This document shows, in pieces, positions 33,090-41,063 of a stretch of DNA of 64,000 nucleotides (the first letter of the stretch is position 1; each line of letters opens with the position of its first letter). The stretch spans positions 71,478-135,477 of the forward strand of contig NZ_LIVX01000003.1 in the NCBI RefSeq assembly GCF_001905665.1, written 5' to 3'. The position numbers and the translations under genes are program-made. Source of the stretch: Streptomyces sp. CB02261. GTDB lineage: Bacteria > Actinomycetota > Actinomycetes > Streptomycetales > Streptomycetaceae. The notes under the pieces were generated by a model. The model was not told where the DNA came from. It did not search any database and saw only the letters and a program-made list of their open reading frames with translations.

Positions 33090-33599
33090 TCAGCGGGCGG
33101 CGAACTCGGCGATGCTGCCGCCGAGACGCTGCCGCAGCTTCCCGAGCGCGCGCACGGAGCGGGTGCGTACCGCGGCCGAGCTGACGTGCAGGGCGTCGGC
33201 GGTCTCCTCGATGCTGCGGTCCTCCCAGTACCGCAGCACCACGACCGCGCGGTCCTTGGGCGCGAGTCCGGCGAGCGCGTCGAGCAGGGCGATGCGGAGT
33301 GCCGGGTCCTCGCCGGTGTCGGGGGCGCGGTCGGGCAGTTCGCCGAGGGGGCGCTCGGTGGCCGAGCGGCGGCGCTGGTGGCTGAGGAACGTGCGGACGA
33401 GGACCGTCTGGGCGTACGCGGCGGGGTTGCCGATCCGTGCGACGCGGCCCCAGAGGGCGTACATCCGGCCCAGCGTCTCCTGGGTGAGGTCCTCGGCGAG
33501 ATGCGTGTCTCCGCTGGTCAGCAGGCAGGCGGAGCGGAACAGGTGGCCCGAGCGTGCGGAGGCGAACTCCATGAACTCGTCCGCGCGGGACTTCCTCAT
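33090..33599 (-). CDS. SigE-family RNA polymerase sigma factor
   Basis: The 169-residue protein has region 2 (FMEFASARSGHLFRSACLLTSGD, AEDLTQETLGRMYALWGRV) and region 4 (LAGLAPKDRAVVVLRYWEDRS, EETADALHVSSAAVRTRSVRALGKL). The length fits the Streptomyces SigE-type family. It is the second such factor in the window. The ATG at 33599 has AAGGAGG only three bases upstream; a GTG eight codons earlier (base 33623) is an alternative. The following membrane protein on the same strand may be its anti-sigma factor. Confidence 0.9.
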   Translation of the reverse strand: MRKSRADEFMEFASARSGHLFRSACLLTSGDTHLAEDLTQETLGRMYALWGRVARIGNPAAYAQTVLVRTFLSHQRRRSATERPLGELPDRAPDTGEDPALRIALLDALAGLAPKDRAVVVLRYWEDRSIEETADALHVSSAAVRTRSVRALGKLRQRLGGSIAEFAAR

Positions 33600-33749
33600 A
33601 CCCCTCCTTTCCGTCGTGGTCACGTGGTGTGGTCGCCGTACACCTCATTGACGCGACGGGGGCGGGGAAATGTTTCAGCGCCCGTCCGAGATTTTTGCGA
33701 GGAGCCTGCCGGACGCATCCAAAGAAGCGGAATCGGGTAATCCCCTTGT

Positions 33750-34142
33750 ATGAACACTCTCAGCGCAGCCCAGACCCTGGCCGCGGGAGTCTGGCAGTCG
33801 GGCCTCGGACAGTTCCTCGCCGGACTCATCGTCGTCTTCGTCCTGATCGGGGCGGTCGCGCTCGGATTCCGGGTCCGCGACCGCGAGTCCCGCACGCCCA
33901 AGCCGGAAGAGCACCCGCACCGGCCGGAGACGGACCGGCTGCCCGGTGAGATGTCCGAATACCGCAGGCCGGCCGAGATGCCGCAGACCGACGGCGAACA
34001 CCGGCTCATGCCGTACCAACTCAAGAACTCCGGCACGTCGGGTACGGAGACCTCGCCCGACCCGCCCAGTGAGGAGAAGCGCAAGTGGGGCGGTATCTCC
34101 AGCGGAGGCTTCGGCAGCGGAGGCACGGGCCACGGCGACTGA
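33750..34142 (+). CDS. Small membrane protein, DUF6479-like
   Basis: The 130-residue protein has one transmembrane helix near its N-terminus (FLAGLIVVFVLIGAVALGF, about residues 22-40) and a hydrophilic cytoplasmic tail with charged RVRDRESRTPKPEEHPHRPE and a Gly/Ser-rich end (SSGGFGSGGTGHGD). The layout resembles the DUF6479 family of small actinobacterial proteins; no function is known and the family call is tentative. There is little ribosome-site sequence before the ATG. It precedes a tiny sigma-like gene by 39 bases. Confidence 0.6.
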   Translation: MNTLSAAQTLAAGVWQSGLGQFLAGLIVVFVLIGAVALGFRVRDRESRTPKPEEHPHRPETDRLPGEMSEYRRPAEMPQTDGEHRLMPYQLKNSGTSGTETSPDPPSEEKRKWGGISSGGFGSGGTGHGD

Positions 34143-34181
34143 CGGCAGCCCGCTCCGACCGAGGCCAGGAGGCCACACCCC

Positions 34182-34607
34182 GTGAACGACGACACACCCG
34201 TCCCCACCCCCACCGCTCCGGAGGCGCGCCTCCGGGCGGTGGCGTACCGCCTGCTCGGCACGTCCCCGGAGGCCGACGAGGCGGTGGAGGACGCGCGGAG
34301 GACCTGGCGGTGGCCGGAGGATCCGACCATCGCCGTGGCCGCGGCGTGCCTGTCCCGACTCCGCGCCCGCGAGACGCACGACCGCCCCTCGGAGACCGCC
34401 CCGGCTCCGGGTGAAGCGGCTTCGACGGCGGACCTCGACGAGCTGACGCCTCCGGAACGGGTGGCGTTCGTCCTCCACGACGAGTTCCAGGTCCCGTACG
34501 AGCGGATCGCCCCGGTCCTGGAACACGCCCCGGTCGCCGCCCGCCGCCTGGCGGGCCGGGCCCGGCACCGGCTCCGGGACGCGGAGGAGATGCCGGAGGC
34601 CGTCTAG
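34182..34607 (+). CDS. Miniature sigma-like protein
   Basis: The 141-residue protein resembles a shortened ECF sigma factor. Residues 13-40 (APEARLRAVAYRLLGTSPEADEAVEDA) match region 2.1-2.2 and residues 90-135 (TPPERVAFVLHDEFQVPYERIAPVLEHAPVAARRLAGRARHRL) match region 4. The expected region 2.3-2.4 and linker are reduced to about 45 acidic, Pro/Glu-rich residues. The pattern follows the ECF41/SigJ type (FVLHDxF) but is one third the usual length. AGGAGG is nine bases from the GTG start. It could be a functional small regulator or a gene in decay; the frame is intact. Confidence 0.7.
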   Translation: MNDDTPVPTPTAPEARLRAVAYRLLGTSPEADEAVEDARRTWRWPEDPTIAVAAACLSRLRARETHDRPSETAPAPGEAASTADLDELTPPERVAFVLHDEFQVPYERIAPVLEHAPVAARRLAGRARHRLRDAEEMPEAV

Positions 34608-34658
34608 CGCCCGGGCCTCAGCCCGGCACGCGACCCGGTGGCCGTGCAGACCCCGGCC

Positions 34659-35354
34659 TCAGCCCAGGACGCGACCCGCGCGGGAGGCCACATGGGCGGG
34701 CGGGGCGGAGTCCGGGGGAAGAACGGGGTCGGTGACCGGCTCGCCGAAGGTGGTGACCACCGGCAGCTCCCCCGCCCACAGACCGAGCGCCGCGTCCTCG
34801 GACTCGCCGTCGTCGGGCGGGCCGCTACGGGTCTTGACCGAGGCCTCGGTCAGATCCAGCGCGACGACCGAGGTCGCGGCCAGTTCCTTGCGGCTGGGCT
34901 GCCGCGCGTACTCCCACTGCCCCGGAGAGCTCTGCTCGGTGAGCGCCCGCAGAGCGCGCAGCTTCTCGTCGGGGTCCGTGACGAGGCGGGGAACGCCGTA
35001 GATCATCGCGCAGCGGTAGTTGACCCCGTGCTCGAAGACGGAGCGGGCGAGGACGAGCCCGTCGACATGGGTGACCGTGACGCAGACGGTGGCGTCGGGC
35101 GCCTGGACGAGACTGCGGCTGGCGACCGAGCCGTGCAGGTACAGCTGCCCGCCGTCCACCCCGTACGCGGTGGGCACGACCATCGGCGTGCCGTCGACGG
35201 TGACCCCGAGATGACAGAGGAACCCGGCCCCGAGCACGGCCTCCAGATCGGCCCGCCCATGACTCCCCTTCTCCCGCATCCGCCGCAGCCGGGTCCGCTC
35301 GGTGACGACGAGCTCCTCACCCCTGTCGGACGTGGACGTGCCGGTACTGCTCAC
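34659..35354 (-). CDS. Pyridoxamine 5'-phosphate oxidase-like flavin protein (NimA-like)
   Basis: The 231-residue protein shows the split-barrel flavin fold of the PNPOx-like family: LEAVLGAGFLCHLGVTVDGTPMVVPTAYGVDGGQLYLHGS near the start, then VTVTHVDGLVLARS, SVFEHGVNYRCAMIYGVPRLV and a C-terminal WAGELPVVTTFGEPV. Members bind FMN or F420 and include nitroimidazole reductases (NimA) and heme-degrading relatives; the exact reaction is unknown. GGGGAAAGC precedes the GTG start. It converges with the mini-sigma gene with 51 bases between stops. Confidence 0.88.
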   Translation of the reverse strand: MSSTGTSTSDRGEELVVTERTRLRRMREKGSHGRADLEAVLGAGFLCHLGVTVDGTPMVVPTAYGVDGGQLYLHGSVASRSLVQAPDATVCVTVTHVDGLVLARSVFEHGVNYRCAMIYGVPRLVTDPDEKLRALRALTEQSSPGQWEYARQPSRKELAATSVVALDLTEASVKTRSGPPDDGESEDAALGLWAGELPVVTTFGEPVTDPVLPPDSAPPAHVASRAGRVLG

Positions 35355-35495
35355 GCTTTCCCCCTGGTTCCCAGTGCTTTGTTCCCTGCTGTGTCGACCG
35401 ACGTGCCGGTCCCCAGGAGTTCTATGACGCCCCACCCGTCACCCGCCACCCCCGCCCACCTGTCGAACAGCGGGCCCCGTCTCGGGGCATGAAAA

Positions 35496-35528
35496 AGCCC
35501 CAGGTCACGGCGAGTGAGTCCTGGGGCT
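35496..35528 (-). terminator. Intrinsic terminator of tRNA-Thr
   Basis: AGCCCCAGG (35496-35504) pairs with CCTGGGGCT (35520-35528). On the minus strand the stem is followed by TTTTT (35496-35492), giving a classic intrinsic terminator eight bases beyond the tRNA 3' end. Confidence 0.93.
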
Positions 35529-35534
35529 GATCCG

Positions 35535-35608
35535 AGCCGCCTTCGGGATTCGAACCCGAGACCTACGCATTACGAGTGCGTTGCTCTGGCCAACTGAGCT
35601 AAGGCGGC
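35535..35608 (-). tRNA. tRNA-Thr (anticodon CGT)
   Basis: The 74-base gene reads, on the minus strand, from GCCGCCTTAGCTCAGTTGGC to CCGAAGGCGGCT. The acceptor stem GCCGCCT pairs with AGGCGGC; the anticodon stem ACGCA/TGCGT encloses CTCGTAA with anticodon CGT for ACG codons; the T-loop is GGTTCGAATCC. No CCA is encoded. It is a common integration target in actinobacteria, but no integrase or attachment repeat is seen here. Confidence 0.97.
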
Positions 35609-35661
35609 GTGCTGTGCAGACCCATGTTGGGTGCAGCAGCGCCGCCAAGTCTACACAGTTT

Positions 35662-35686
35662 CCAGGGGTGCTCCGACCACCCCTGG
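35662..35686 (-). terminator. Terminator of the Tap-like hydrolase gene
   Basis: CCAGGGGTG (35662-35670) pairs with CACCCCTGG (35678-35686) around a 7-base loop. It lies eight bases downstream of the leftward hydrolase stop and upstream of the tRNA gene, so it separates the two transcripts. Confidence 0.75.
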
Positions 35687-35693
35687 ATCATGC

Positions 35694-37241
35694 CTACGAG
35701 CAGCGCTTTCCGTCTTGCGGAGGGGTGCCTTCCAGGAGGTAGGTGTTGATCGCCGTGTCGATGCAGTCGCTGCCCCGGCCGTACGCCGTGTGGCCGTCGC
35801 CCTCGTAGGTGAGGAGCGTGCCGGAGGAGAGCTGGCCGGCCAGGGACTGGGCCCACTTGTACGGGGTGGCCGGGTCGCGGGTGGTGCCGACGACCAGGAT
35901 CGGGGCGGCGCCCTCGGCCGTGATGCGGTGGGGCTTTCCGGTGGCCGGCGTCGGCCAGGACGTGCAGTTGAGGGCCGCCCAGGCGAGGCCCTTGCCGAAG
36001 ACCGGGGAGGCCTTCTCGAAGGACGGGACGGCCTTCTCGACGTCGGCGGGGCCCTGGTAGGCGGGCGGCAGGTCCAGGCAGTTCACGGCGGCGTTGGCGA
36101 ACATGAGGTTCGCGTACGTGCCGTCCGCCTCGCGCTCGTAGTAGCTGTCGGCCAGGGCCAGGAGGCCGGAGCCCTCGCCGCCCATCGCCCGGGTGAGGGC
36201 CTCGCGCAGCTGGGGCCAGGCGGCCTCGTCGTACATCGCCGCGATCACGCCGGTGGTGGCGAGGGACTCGCCGAGCGGGCGGCTCTGGCCGGTGGGCACG
36301 GGCTTGGCGTCCACGTCGCGGAAGAACTTCTTGAGCGCCTCGCCTGCCGCGTCGACCGACCCGGTGCCCAGGGGGCAGTCCGGGGTGCGGACACAGTCGG
36401 CGGCGAAGGCCCGGAACGCGGTCTCGAAGCCGGCGGTCTGGTCGCGGTTGAGGTCGATGGCCGGCAGCGAGGGGTCCATGGCGCCGTCGAGGACGAGGCG
36501 CCCGACCCGGTCCGGGAAGAGCTCGGCGTAGGTGGCTCCGAGGAACGTGCCGTAGGACGCCCCCACATAGGTGAGCTTCGCGTCGCCGAGCACCGCCCGC
36601 AGGATGTCCATGTCACGGGCCGTCTCGACGGTGGAGACATGCGGCAGGATCGTGCCCGAGCGCTTCTCGCAACCGGCCGCGAACTTCTTGAAGGACGCGC
36701 TGAGCGCGTCGGTCTCCGCACGGTCGTCGGGGGTCTGGTCGACCTGCGTGTACGCGTCCATCTGCGGGCCCGTCAGGCACTCGACCGGCTCGCTGCGGGC
36801 GACTCCGCGCGGGTCGACGGCCACCATGTCGTAGCGGGCCCGGACGGGCGCGGGGTAGCCGACGCCCGCGTACGCCTGGAGGTAGCCGACGGCGGAGCCG
36901 CCGGGGCCGCCAGGGTTGACCAGGAGGGAGCCGAGCCGCTTGCCGGGGCCGGTCGCCCGGACCCGGGAGACGGCCAGCTTCACCTCGGGCCCGTCCGGCT
37001 TCGCGTAGTCCAGGGGGGCGCGCAGGGTCGCGCACTGGAAGCCGTCGACCCCGCACTCCCGCCACGTCAGCTGCTGGGAGTAGAACGACTTCAGGGCCTC
37101 CGGCGGGGCGGAGGGGGCGGCCGGCCTCGCCGCCGTCGTGCGGGACGCCGCCGCGTCGCTTCCGCTCGTACAGCCGGAGAGGATCAGCCCGGCGGCCGCG
37201 AGGGCCGACGCGGACGTACGGAGCAAGCGCCTGGAGTCCAT
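35694..37241 (-). CDS. Secreted alpha/beta hydrolase lipoprotein (Tap-like peptidase)
   Basis: The 515-residue protein has a lipoprotein signal with the lipobox LSGC (Cys24) and a Thr/Ala-rich linker. The alpha/beta hydrolase domain has an oxyanion NPGGPGGS motif, nucleophile S229 in GASYGTFLG, and a C-terminal TAP-like part with VVGTTRDPATPY (acid) and GDGHTAYG (His). This is the S33 family of Streptomyces tripeptidyl/prolyl aminopeptidases. Six cysteines could form disulfides outside. The ATG at 37241 has only a weak GGGG site. It likely degrades or trims peptides at the cell surface. Confidence 0.93.
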   Translation of the reverse strand: MDSRRLLRTSASALAAAGLILSGCTSGSDAAASRTTAARPAAPSAPPEALKSFYSQQLTWRECGVDGFQCATLRAPLDYAKPDGPEVKLAVSRVRATGPGKRLGSLLVNPGGPGGSAVGYLQAYAGVGYPAPVRARYDMVAVDPRGVARSEPVECLTGPQMDAYTQVDQTPDDRAETDALSASFKKFAAGCEKRSGTILPHVSTVETARDMDILRAVLGDAKLTYVGASYGTFLGATYAELFPDRVGRLVLDGAMDPSLPAIDLNRDQTAGFETAFRAFAADCVRTPDCPLGTGSVDAAGEALKKFFRDVDAKPVPTGQSRPLGESLATTGVIAAMYDEAAWPQLREALTRAMGGEGSGLLALADSYYEREADGTYANLMFANAAVNCLDLPPAYQGPADVEKAVPSFEKASPVFGKGLAWAALNCTSWPTPATGKPHRITAEGAAPILVVGTTRDPATPYKWAQSLAGQLSSGTLLTYEGDGHTAYGRGSDCIDTAINTYLLEGTPPQDGKRCS

Positions 37242-37312
37242 CCCCGGAGCGTATCCGGACCGGTACGTACCGTGTCCAATCGTGTCGTGTCCCCCGGTCG
37301 GGCGGCCCCGGG

Positions 37313-38515
37313 TCAGCCGCGGAGCGCCATCGTCATCGCCTCCACCGCCAGCAGCGGCGACACGTTCCGGTCGAGGGCCTCGCGGCAGGCCAGGATGGCC
37401 TCGATGCGGCGGAGCGTCCGCTCCGGGGTGGTGGCGCCGGCGATCCGCTCGAGCGCGTCCCGCACGTCCGTGTTGGCGAGGGCCGAACGCGAGCGCAGCT
37501 GCAGGGCGAGGACGTCGCGGTAGAAGCCCGTCAGGTCGGTCAGCGCGAGATCCAGGCTGTCGCGCTGCGTACGCGTCCTGCGGCGCTTCTGCCGCTCCTC
37601 CAGCTCCTTCATCGCCCCTGCCGTGCCGCGCGGCATCCGTCCGCCCTGGGCCGCGCCGAGCGCCGCCTTGAGCTCGTCGGTCTCCTTGACGTCGATCTCC
37701 TCCGCGGCCTGCTTCGCGTCCTCGGCGGCGGCGTCCACCAGCTCCTGGGCCGCCCTGAGGCAGCCGCCGACGTCGTCGACGCGGAGCGGCAGCTTGAGGA
37801 CGACGGCCCGGCGGGCGCGGGCCCGCTCGTCCGTCGCGAGCCGCCGGGCCCGGTCGATGTGGCCCTGGGTGGCGCGGGCGGCGGTCCGCGCCATCTCCGG
37901 ATCGACGCCGTCGCGCCGCATCAGCACGTCGGCGACCGCTTCCACGGACGGGGTGCGCAGGGTCAGGTGCCGGCAGCGGGAGCGGATGGTGGGCAGCACG
38001 TCCTCCAGGGAGGGCGCGCAGAGCAGCCAGACCGTGCGCGGGGCGGGCTCCTCGATCGCCTTCAGGAGCACGTTTCCCGCGCCCTCGGTGAGCCGGTCGG
38101 CGTCCTCGAGGACGATGACCTGCCAGCGGCCGCCGGCCGGGGAGAGCTGGGCGCGGCGGACGAGGGCGCGGGTCTCCTTCACGCCGATGGACAGCAGGTC
38201 CGTGCGGATGATCTCCACGTCCGCGTGGGTGCCGACGAGGGTGGTGTGGCAGCCGTCGCAGAAGCCGCAGCCGGGTGCCCCGCCGAGGGCCCGGTCGGGG
38301 CTCACGCACTGCAGCGCGGCGGCGAAGGCCCGCGCCGCCGTCGCCCGGCCGGACCCCGGCGGACCGGTGAAGAGCCAGGCGTGGGTCATCTTCGACGCCT
38401 CGGGGTCGGGCTCACCTGCGGCATGGGCGGTCACGAGCGCGTCGGCGTCCCGCGCGGCGGCGGCGAGCTGCTCCTCGACCCGTGTCTGTCCGACCAGGTC
38501 GTCCCATACGGCCAT
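37313..38515 (-). CDS. holB: DNA polymerase III subunit delta'
   Basis: The 400-residue AAA+ protein of the clamp loader opens the sliding clamp with tau and delta. Residues 1-20 (MAVWDDLVGQTRVEEQL) are the family start. The Walker A position reads GPPGSGRAT, in which Lys is replaced by Arg as is normal in delta', which does not bind ATP. The zinc finger CGFCDGC and the SRC motif (RSRCRHL) are present. A helical collar domain follows. It is the usual neighbour of tmk in actinobacteria, but here six genes separate them from tmk. The ATG at 38515 has GGAGGGGC upstream. Confidence 0.95.
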   Translation of the reverse strand: MAVWDDLVGQTRVEEQLAAAARDADALVTAHAAGEPDPEASKMTHAWLFTGPPGSGRATAARAFAAALQCVSPDRALGGAPGCGFCDGCHTTLVGTHADVEIIRTDLLSIGVKETRALVRRAQLSPAGGRWQVIVLEDADRLTEGAGNVLLKAIEEPAPRTVWLLCAPSLEDVLPTIRSRCRHLTLRTPSVEAVADVLMRRDGVDPEMARTAARATQGHIDRARRLATDERARARRAVVLKLPLRVDDVGGCLRAAQELVDAAAEDAKQAAEEIDVKETDELKAALGAAQGGRMPRGTAGAMKELEERQKRRRTRTQRDSLDLALTDLTGFYRDVLALQLRSRSALANTDVRDALERIAGATTPERTLRRIEAILACREALDRNVSPLLAVEAMTMALRG

Positions 38516-38561
38516 GTCTGCCCCTCCTCAGGTACGCCCTCCATTGTGGGGCAGCGCTCTG

Positions 38562-38660
38562 ACACTCCCCGCCGGAGCCGGGGCGGCCCTCGGAACACTC
38601 CCTGCCGGAGCCGGGGCCGACCTTCGGAACCCTCCGTGCCGGAGCCGGGGCGGCGAGTCC
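38562..38660. repeat. 33-34-bp tandem repeat upstream of holB
   Basis: Three imperfect copies of a unit containing CCGGAGCCGGGGC and ACACTCC or ACCCTCC (38562-38594, 38595-38628, and 38629 to about 38660). It occupies the gap between holB and the leftward small membrane gene and starts 47 bases upstream of the holB start. Confidence 0.85.
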
Positions 38661-38687
38661 TCGCCCACCGGCACGTCCCGCCGGGGC

Positions 38688-38873
38688 TCAGGCCTCGCCG
38701 CGGGCGCCGGTGCGGGCGCGGGTGAGCCAGAGGCCGACCGCCGAGCCGAGCACCGCCACGCCCGAGGCGACGGTCGCCGTGGCGTGGGCGGCGCCGGTCC
38801 AGTCGGCGAAGGTGTTGACGTAGGCGTTGCCGAGGACGCCCGCCGTGAGGAGCAGCCAGAACAGGAACCGCAT
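38688..38873 (-). CDS. Small two-helix membrane protein
   Basis: The 61-residue protein has two membrane segments, FLFWLLLTAGVLGNAYVNTF (3-22) and ATVASGVAVLGSAVGLWLT (about 34-52), and a short basic end. I do not recognise its family. GGAGA is seven bases from the ATG. It lies between holB and a sensor kinase and may be part of the added block there. Confidence 0.72.
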   Translation of the reverse strand: MRFLFWLLLTAGVLGNAYVNTFADWTGAAHATATVASGVAVLGSAVGLWLTRARTGARGEA

Positions 38874-39046
38874 GGAGGTCTCCGTGCTTCGGGAGGAGGT
38901 GGGTGGACGCGCCGCCGATGAGCCGCGGCCCCGTACGGTTTCGATCTTCGTCGTCACGCCGTCCGCGCACAGCGGTGCCCGCCCCCGGACCGATGGTGGT
39001 GCCTGCTCCACCGCGCCCCTCGGGCCCTCCCGCCTAGTCTGGCGGC

Positions 39047-40300
39047 ATGCGCGACGCGATCAAGGAAGCGGCCCGGGCGTCGCTCCATCTCCTGGGCGGG
39101 GCCGTCATCGCGATCCTCTGTCATCTGATGGTGGGCGTCGCCCTCTTCACGGCCTGCCTCACCGTCACGGTCATCGGCGCCGGGGTGCTCCCCGAGAGCG
39201 TGCTGCTGCTGCGGCGGCTCGCCGGCTGGGAGCGGCGCAGGACCGCCGCCTGGACCGGCGCGCCCATCCCGGAGGCGTACCTTCCGCTCGAAGGTCCGCT
39301 CCCCGCGCGCGTGCGCACCGCCGTCACCGATCCCGGGACGGTACGGGACGTGGTCTGGGCCGGCGCGCAGCTGCTCTACGGCATGGTGCTCTGGTACGCC
39401 TCGCTGGTGCTGTGGGTGCCCGCGCTGCTGGTCGACGGCGTGGTGACCGGGCTCGCGGGACGGCGGCCGGTGGCGCTGCCGCTGATCGGCCGTCTCGCCG
39501 GCCTCGCGGGCGACTGGTCGCGCACCCTGCTCACCCCCGCCCCGTCGGCCGCCCGCGACGCCGCCCTCGCCGCCCGCATCGAGCAGCTGACGGCCACCCG
39601 GGCGGGCGCGGTCGCCGCGCACGGCGCCGAGCTGCGCCGGATCGAACGCGACCTCCACGACGGCGCCCAGGCCCGGCTCGTGGCGCTCTCCATGCGGATC
39701 GGCCTGGCCAGACGGGCGTACGACTCCGACCCCGCCGCCGCGCGGGCGCTCCTGGACGACGCGCAGACGCAGGCCGAGGAGGCGCTGGCGGAGCTGCGGC
39801 ACGTGGTGCGGGGCATCCATCCGCCGATCCTCACCGACCGGGGTCTGACCGGGGCGGTCCGCGCCCTCGCCGCGAGCAGCGGGCTGGAGGTGCAGGTGTC
39901 CGTGACGGGGCCGGCCGGCCACGCGGACCACCCGGCCGGGGAACCCGCCGTGACGGGGCCGGCCGACCACGCGGACCACCCGGCCGAGGCGCCCGCGGGT
40001 GACTTCCGTGCTCCCGCCGCGGTCGAGGCCGCCGCGTACTTCGTGGTCGCCGAGGCCCTCACCAACGCCGCCAAGCACAGCGGCGCCGCCCGCGCCTCCG
40101 TCTCCCTCACCCGCGCGCCGGCCGCTCTCCGCGTGCGCGTGGCGGACGAGGGGCGGGGCGGCGCGGAAGCCGGTGAACGCGCGGGCTCGGGGCTCACGGG
40201 CATGCGCCGCCGGGTCGCCGCGCTCGACGGCACCGTGGAACTGACCAGCCCCGAAGGGGGCCCGACCGTGATCGAAGTGGAGCTTCCGTGCGTGTGGTGA
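39047..40300 (+). CDS. Sensor histidine kinase (NarL/DesK-type)
   Basis: The 417-residue kinase has a membrane sensor domain with four helices (residues 15-145), then a HisKA_3 DHp domain with H204 in RIERDLHDGAQ, and an ATPase domain with EALTNAAKHS (N box) and DEGRGGA/GSGLTGMRRR (G boxes). A 48-base duplication within the gene (39902-39997) repeats TGPAxHADHPA in the loop between DHp and the N-box region. The ATG at 39047 has no clear ribosome site. It overlaps the response regulator start by 13 bases, so the pair is co-translated. Confidence 0.92.
   Translation: MRDAIKEAARASLHLLGGAVIAILCHLMVGVALFTACLTVTVIGAGVLPESVLLLRRLAGWERRRTAAWTGAPIPEAYLPLEGPLPARVRTAVTDPGTVRDVVWAGAQLLYGMVLWYASLVLWVPALLVDGVVTGLAGRRPVALPLIGRLAGLAGDWSRTLLTPAPSAARDAALAARIEQLTATRAGAVAAHGAELRRIERDLHDGAQARLVALSMRIGLARRAYDSDPAAARALLDDAQTQAEEALAELRHVVRGIHPPILTDRGLTGAVRALAASSGLEVQVSVTGPAGHADHPAGEPAVTGPADHADHPAEAPAGDFRAPAAVEAAAYFVVAEALTNAAKHSGAARASVSLTRAPAALRVRVADEGRGGAEAGERAGSGLTGMRRRVAALDGTVELTSPEGGPTVIEVELPCVW
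39902..39997 (+). repeat. 48-bp in-frame duplication within the kinase gene
   Basis: Bases 39902-39949 and 39950-39997 are two tandem copies with few mismatches, adding a second 16-residue TGPAxHADHPA-containing segment to the kinase. The number of copies is likely to vary between strains. Confidence 0.9.
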
Positions 40301-40932
40301 TCGCCGAGGACAACGCCCTCCTGCGGGAAGGACTCGTGCTGCTGCTGACCTCCTCCGGCCATGAGGTCGTCGGCGTCGCGGCCACCGGGCCCGAGATCCT
40401 GCCGCTGCTGGTGGAGCAGCGCCCCGACGTGGCCGTCCTCGACGTACGGCTGCCGCCCGGTTTCCGCGACGAGGGGCTGCGGGCGGCGCTCGCGGCCCGC
40501 GAACAGCTGCCGGACCTGCCGGTGCTGGTGCTCTCCCAGTACGTGGAGGAGACGTACGCGGCCGAGCTCCTGGGCGGCGGCGCGCGGGGCGTCGGCTATC
40601 TCCTGAAGGACCGGGTGGGGCGGGTGGACGAGTTCCTCGACGCCCTGGAGCGGGTCGCCGCCGGTGGTACGGCCCTGGACCCGGAGGTCGTCACCGAGCT
40701 TCTCGCCCGCCGCCGCGACGACCCGCTGAAGTCCCTCACGCCCCGCGAGCGCGAGGTCCTCGAACTGATGGCCCAGGGGCATGACAACGGCACGATCGCC
40801 CGCTCGATGGTGGTCACCGAGCGGGCCGTGCACAAGCACATCGGCAATGTCTTCCTGAAGCTCGGCCTGCCGCCGAGCGACAGCGGCGGCCACCGCCGGG
40901 TCCTCGCCGTGCTGGCCTACCTCGACGCCTGA
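40288..40932 (+). CDS. Response regulator (NarL/FixJ type)
   Basis: The 214-residue regulator has a receiver domain with acidic pocket E7/D8, phosphoacceptor D52 (VLDVRLP) and the Lys-containing LLKDRVG near residue 110, and a LuxR/NarL HTH at 150-214 (SLTPREREVLELMAQGHDNGTIARSMVVTERAVHKHI). It acts with the kinase that overlaps its start. Its target is not evident; the adjacent ABC/FtsX operon, which converges on it, is the obvious candidate. The HTH is followed by a short tail (LPPSDSGGHRRVLAVLAYLDA). Confidence 0.95.
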   Translation: MRVVIAEDNALLREGLVLLLTSSGHEVVGVAATGPEILPLLVEQRPDVAVLDVRLPPGFRDEGLRAALAAREQLPDLPVLVLSQYVEETYAAELLGGGARGVGYLLKDRVGRVDEFLDALERVAAGGTALDPEVVTELLARRRDDPLKSLTPREREVLELMAQGHDNGTIARSMVVTERAVHKHIGNVFLKLGLPPSDSGGHRRVLAVLAYLDA

Positions 40933-40933
40933 G

Positions 40934-40962
40934 CGGCCCGGCGAACGGCACCCGCCGGGCCG
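40934..40962. terminator. Terminator after the response regulator
   Basis: CGGCCCGGCG (40934-40943) pairs with CGCCGGGCCG (40953-40962) around nine bases, directly after the response regulator stop. It lies between converging genes and can end both. Further CACCCGCCGGGCCG copies follow up to about 41020. Confidence 0.7.
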
Positions 40963-41063
40963 CACCCCATGGCAGCACCTGCCAGGCAACACCCACCGGG
41001 CAGCACCCGCCGGGCCGGGCCGCCGCGCACGGCCGCGGCCCGGCCCGACCCGGCACCCGCCGA

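Noticed and set aside
35535..35608. Integrated element at tRNA-Thr
   Set aside because: No integrase, excisionase or repeated tRNA end lies nearby; flanking genes are chromosomal.
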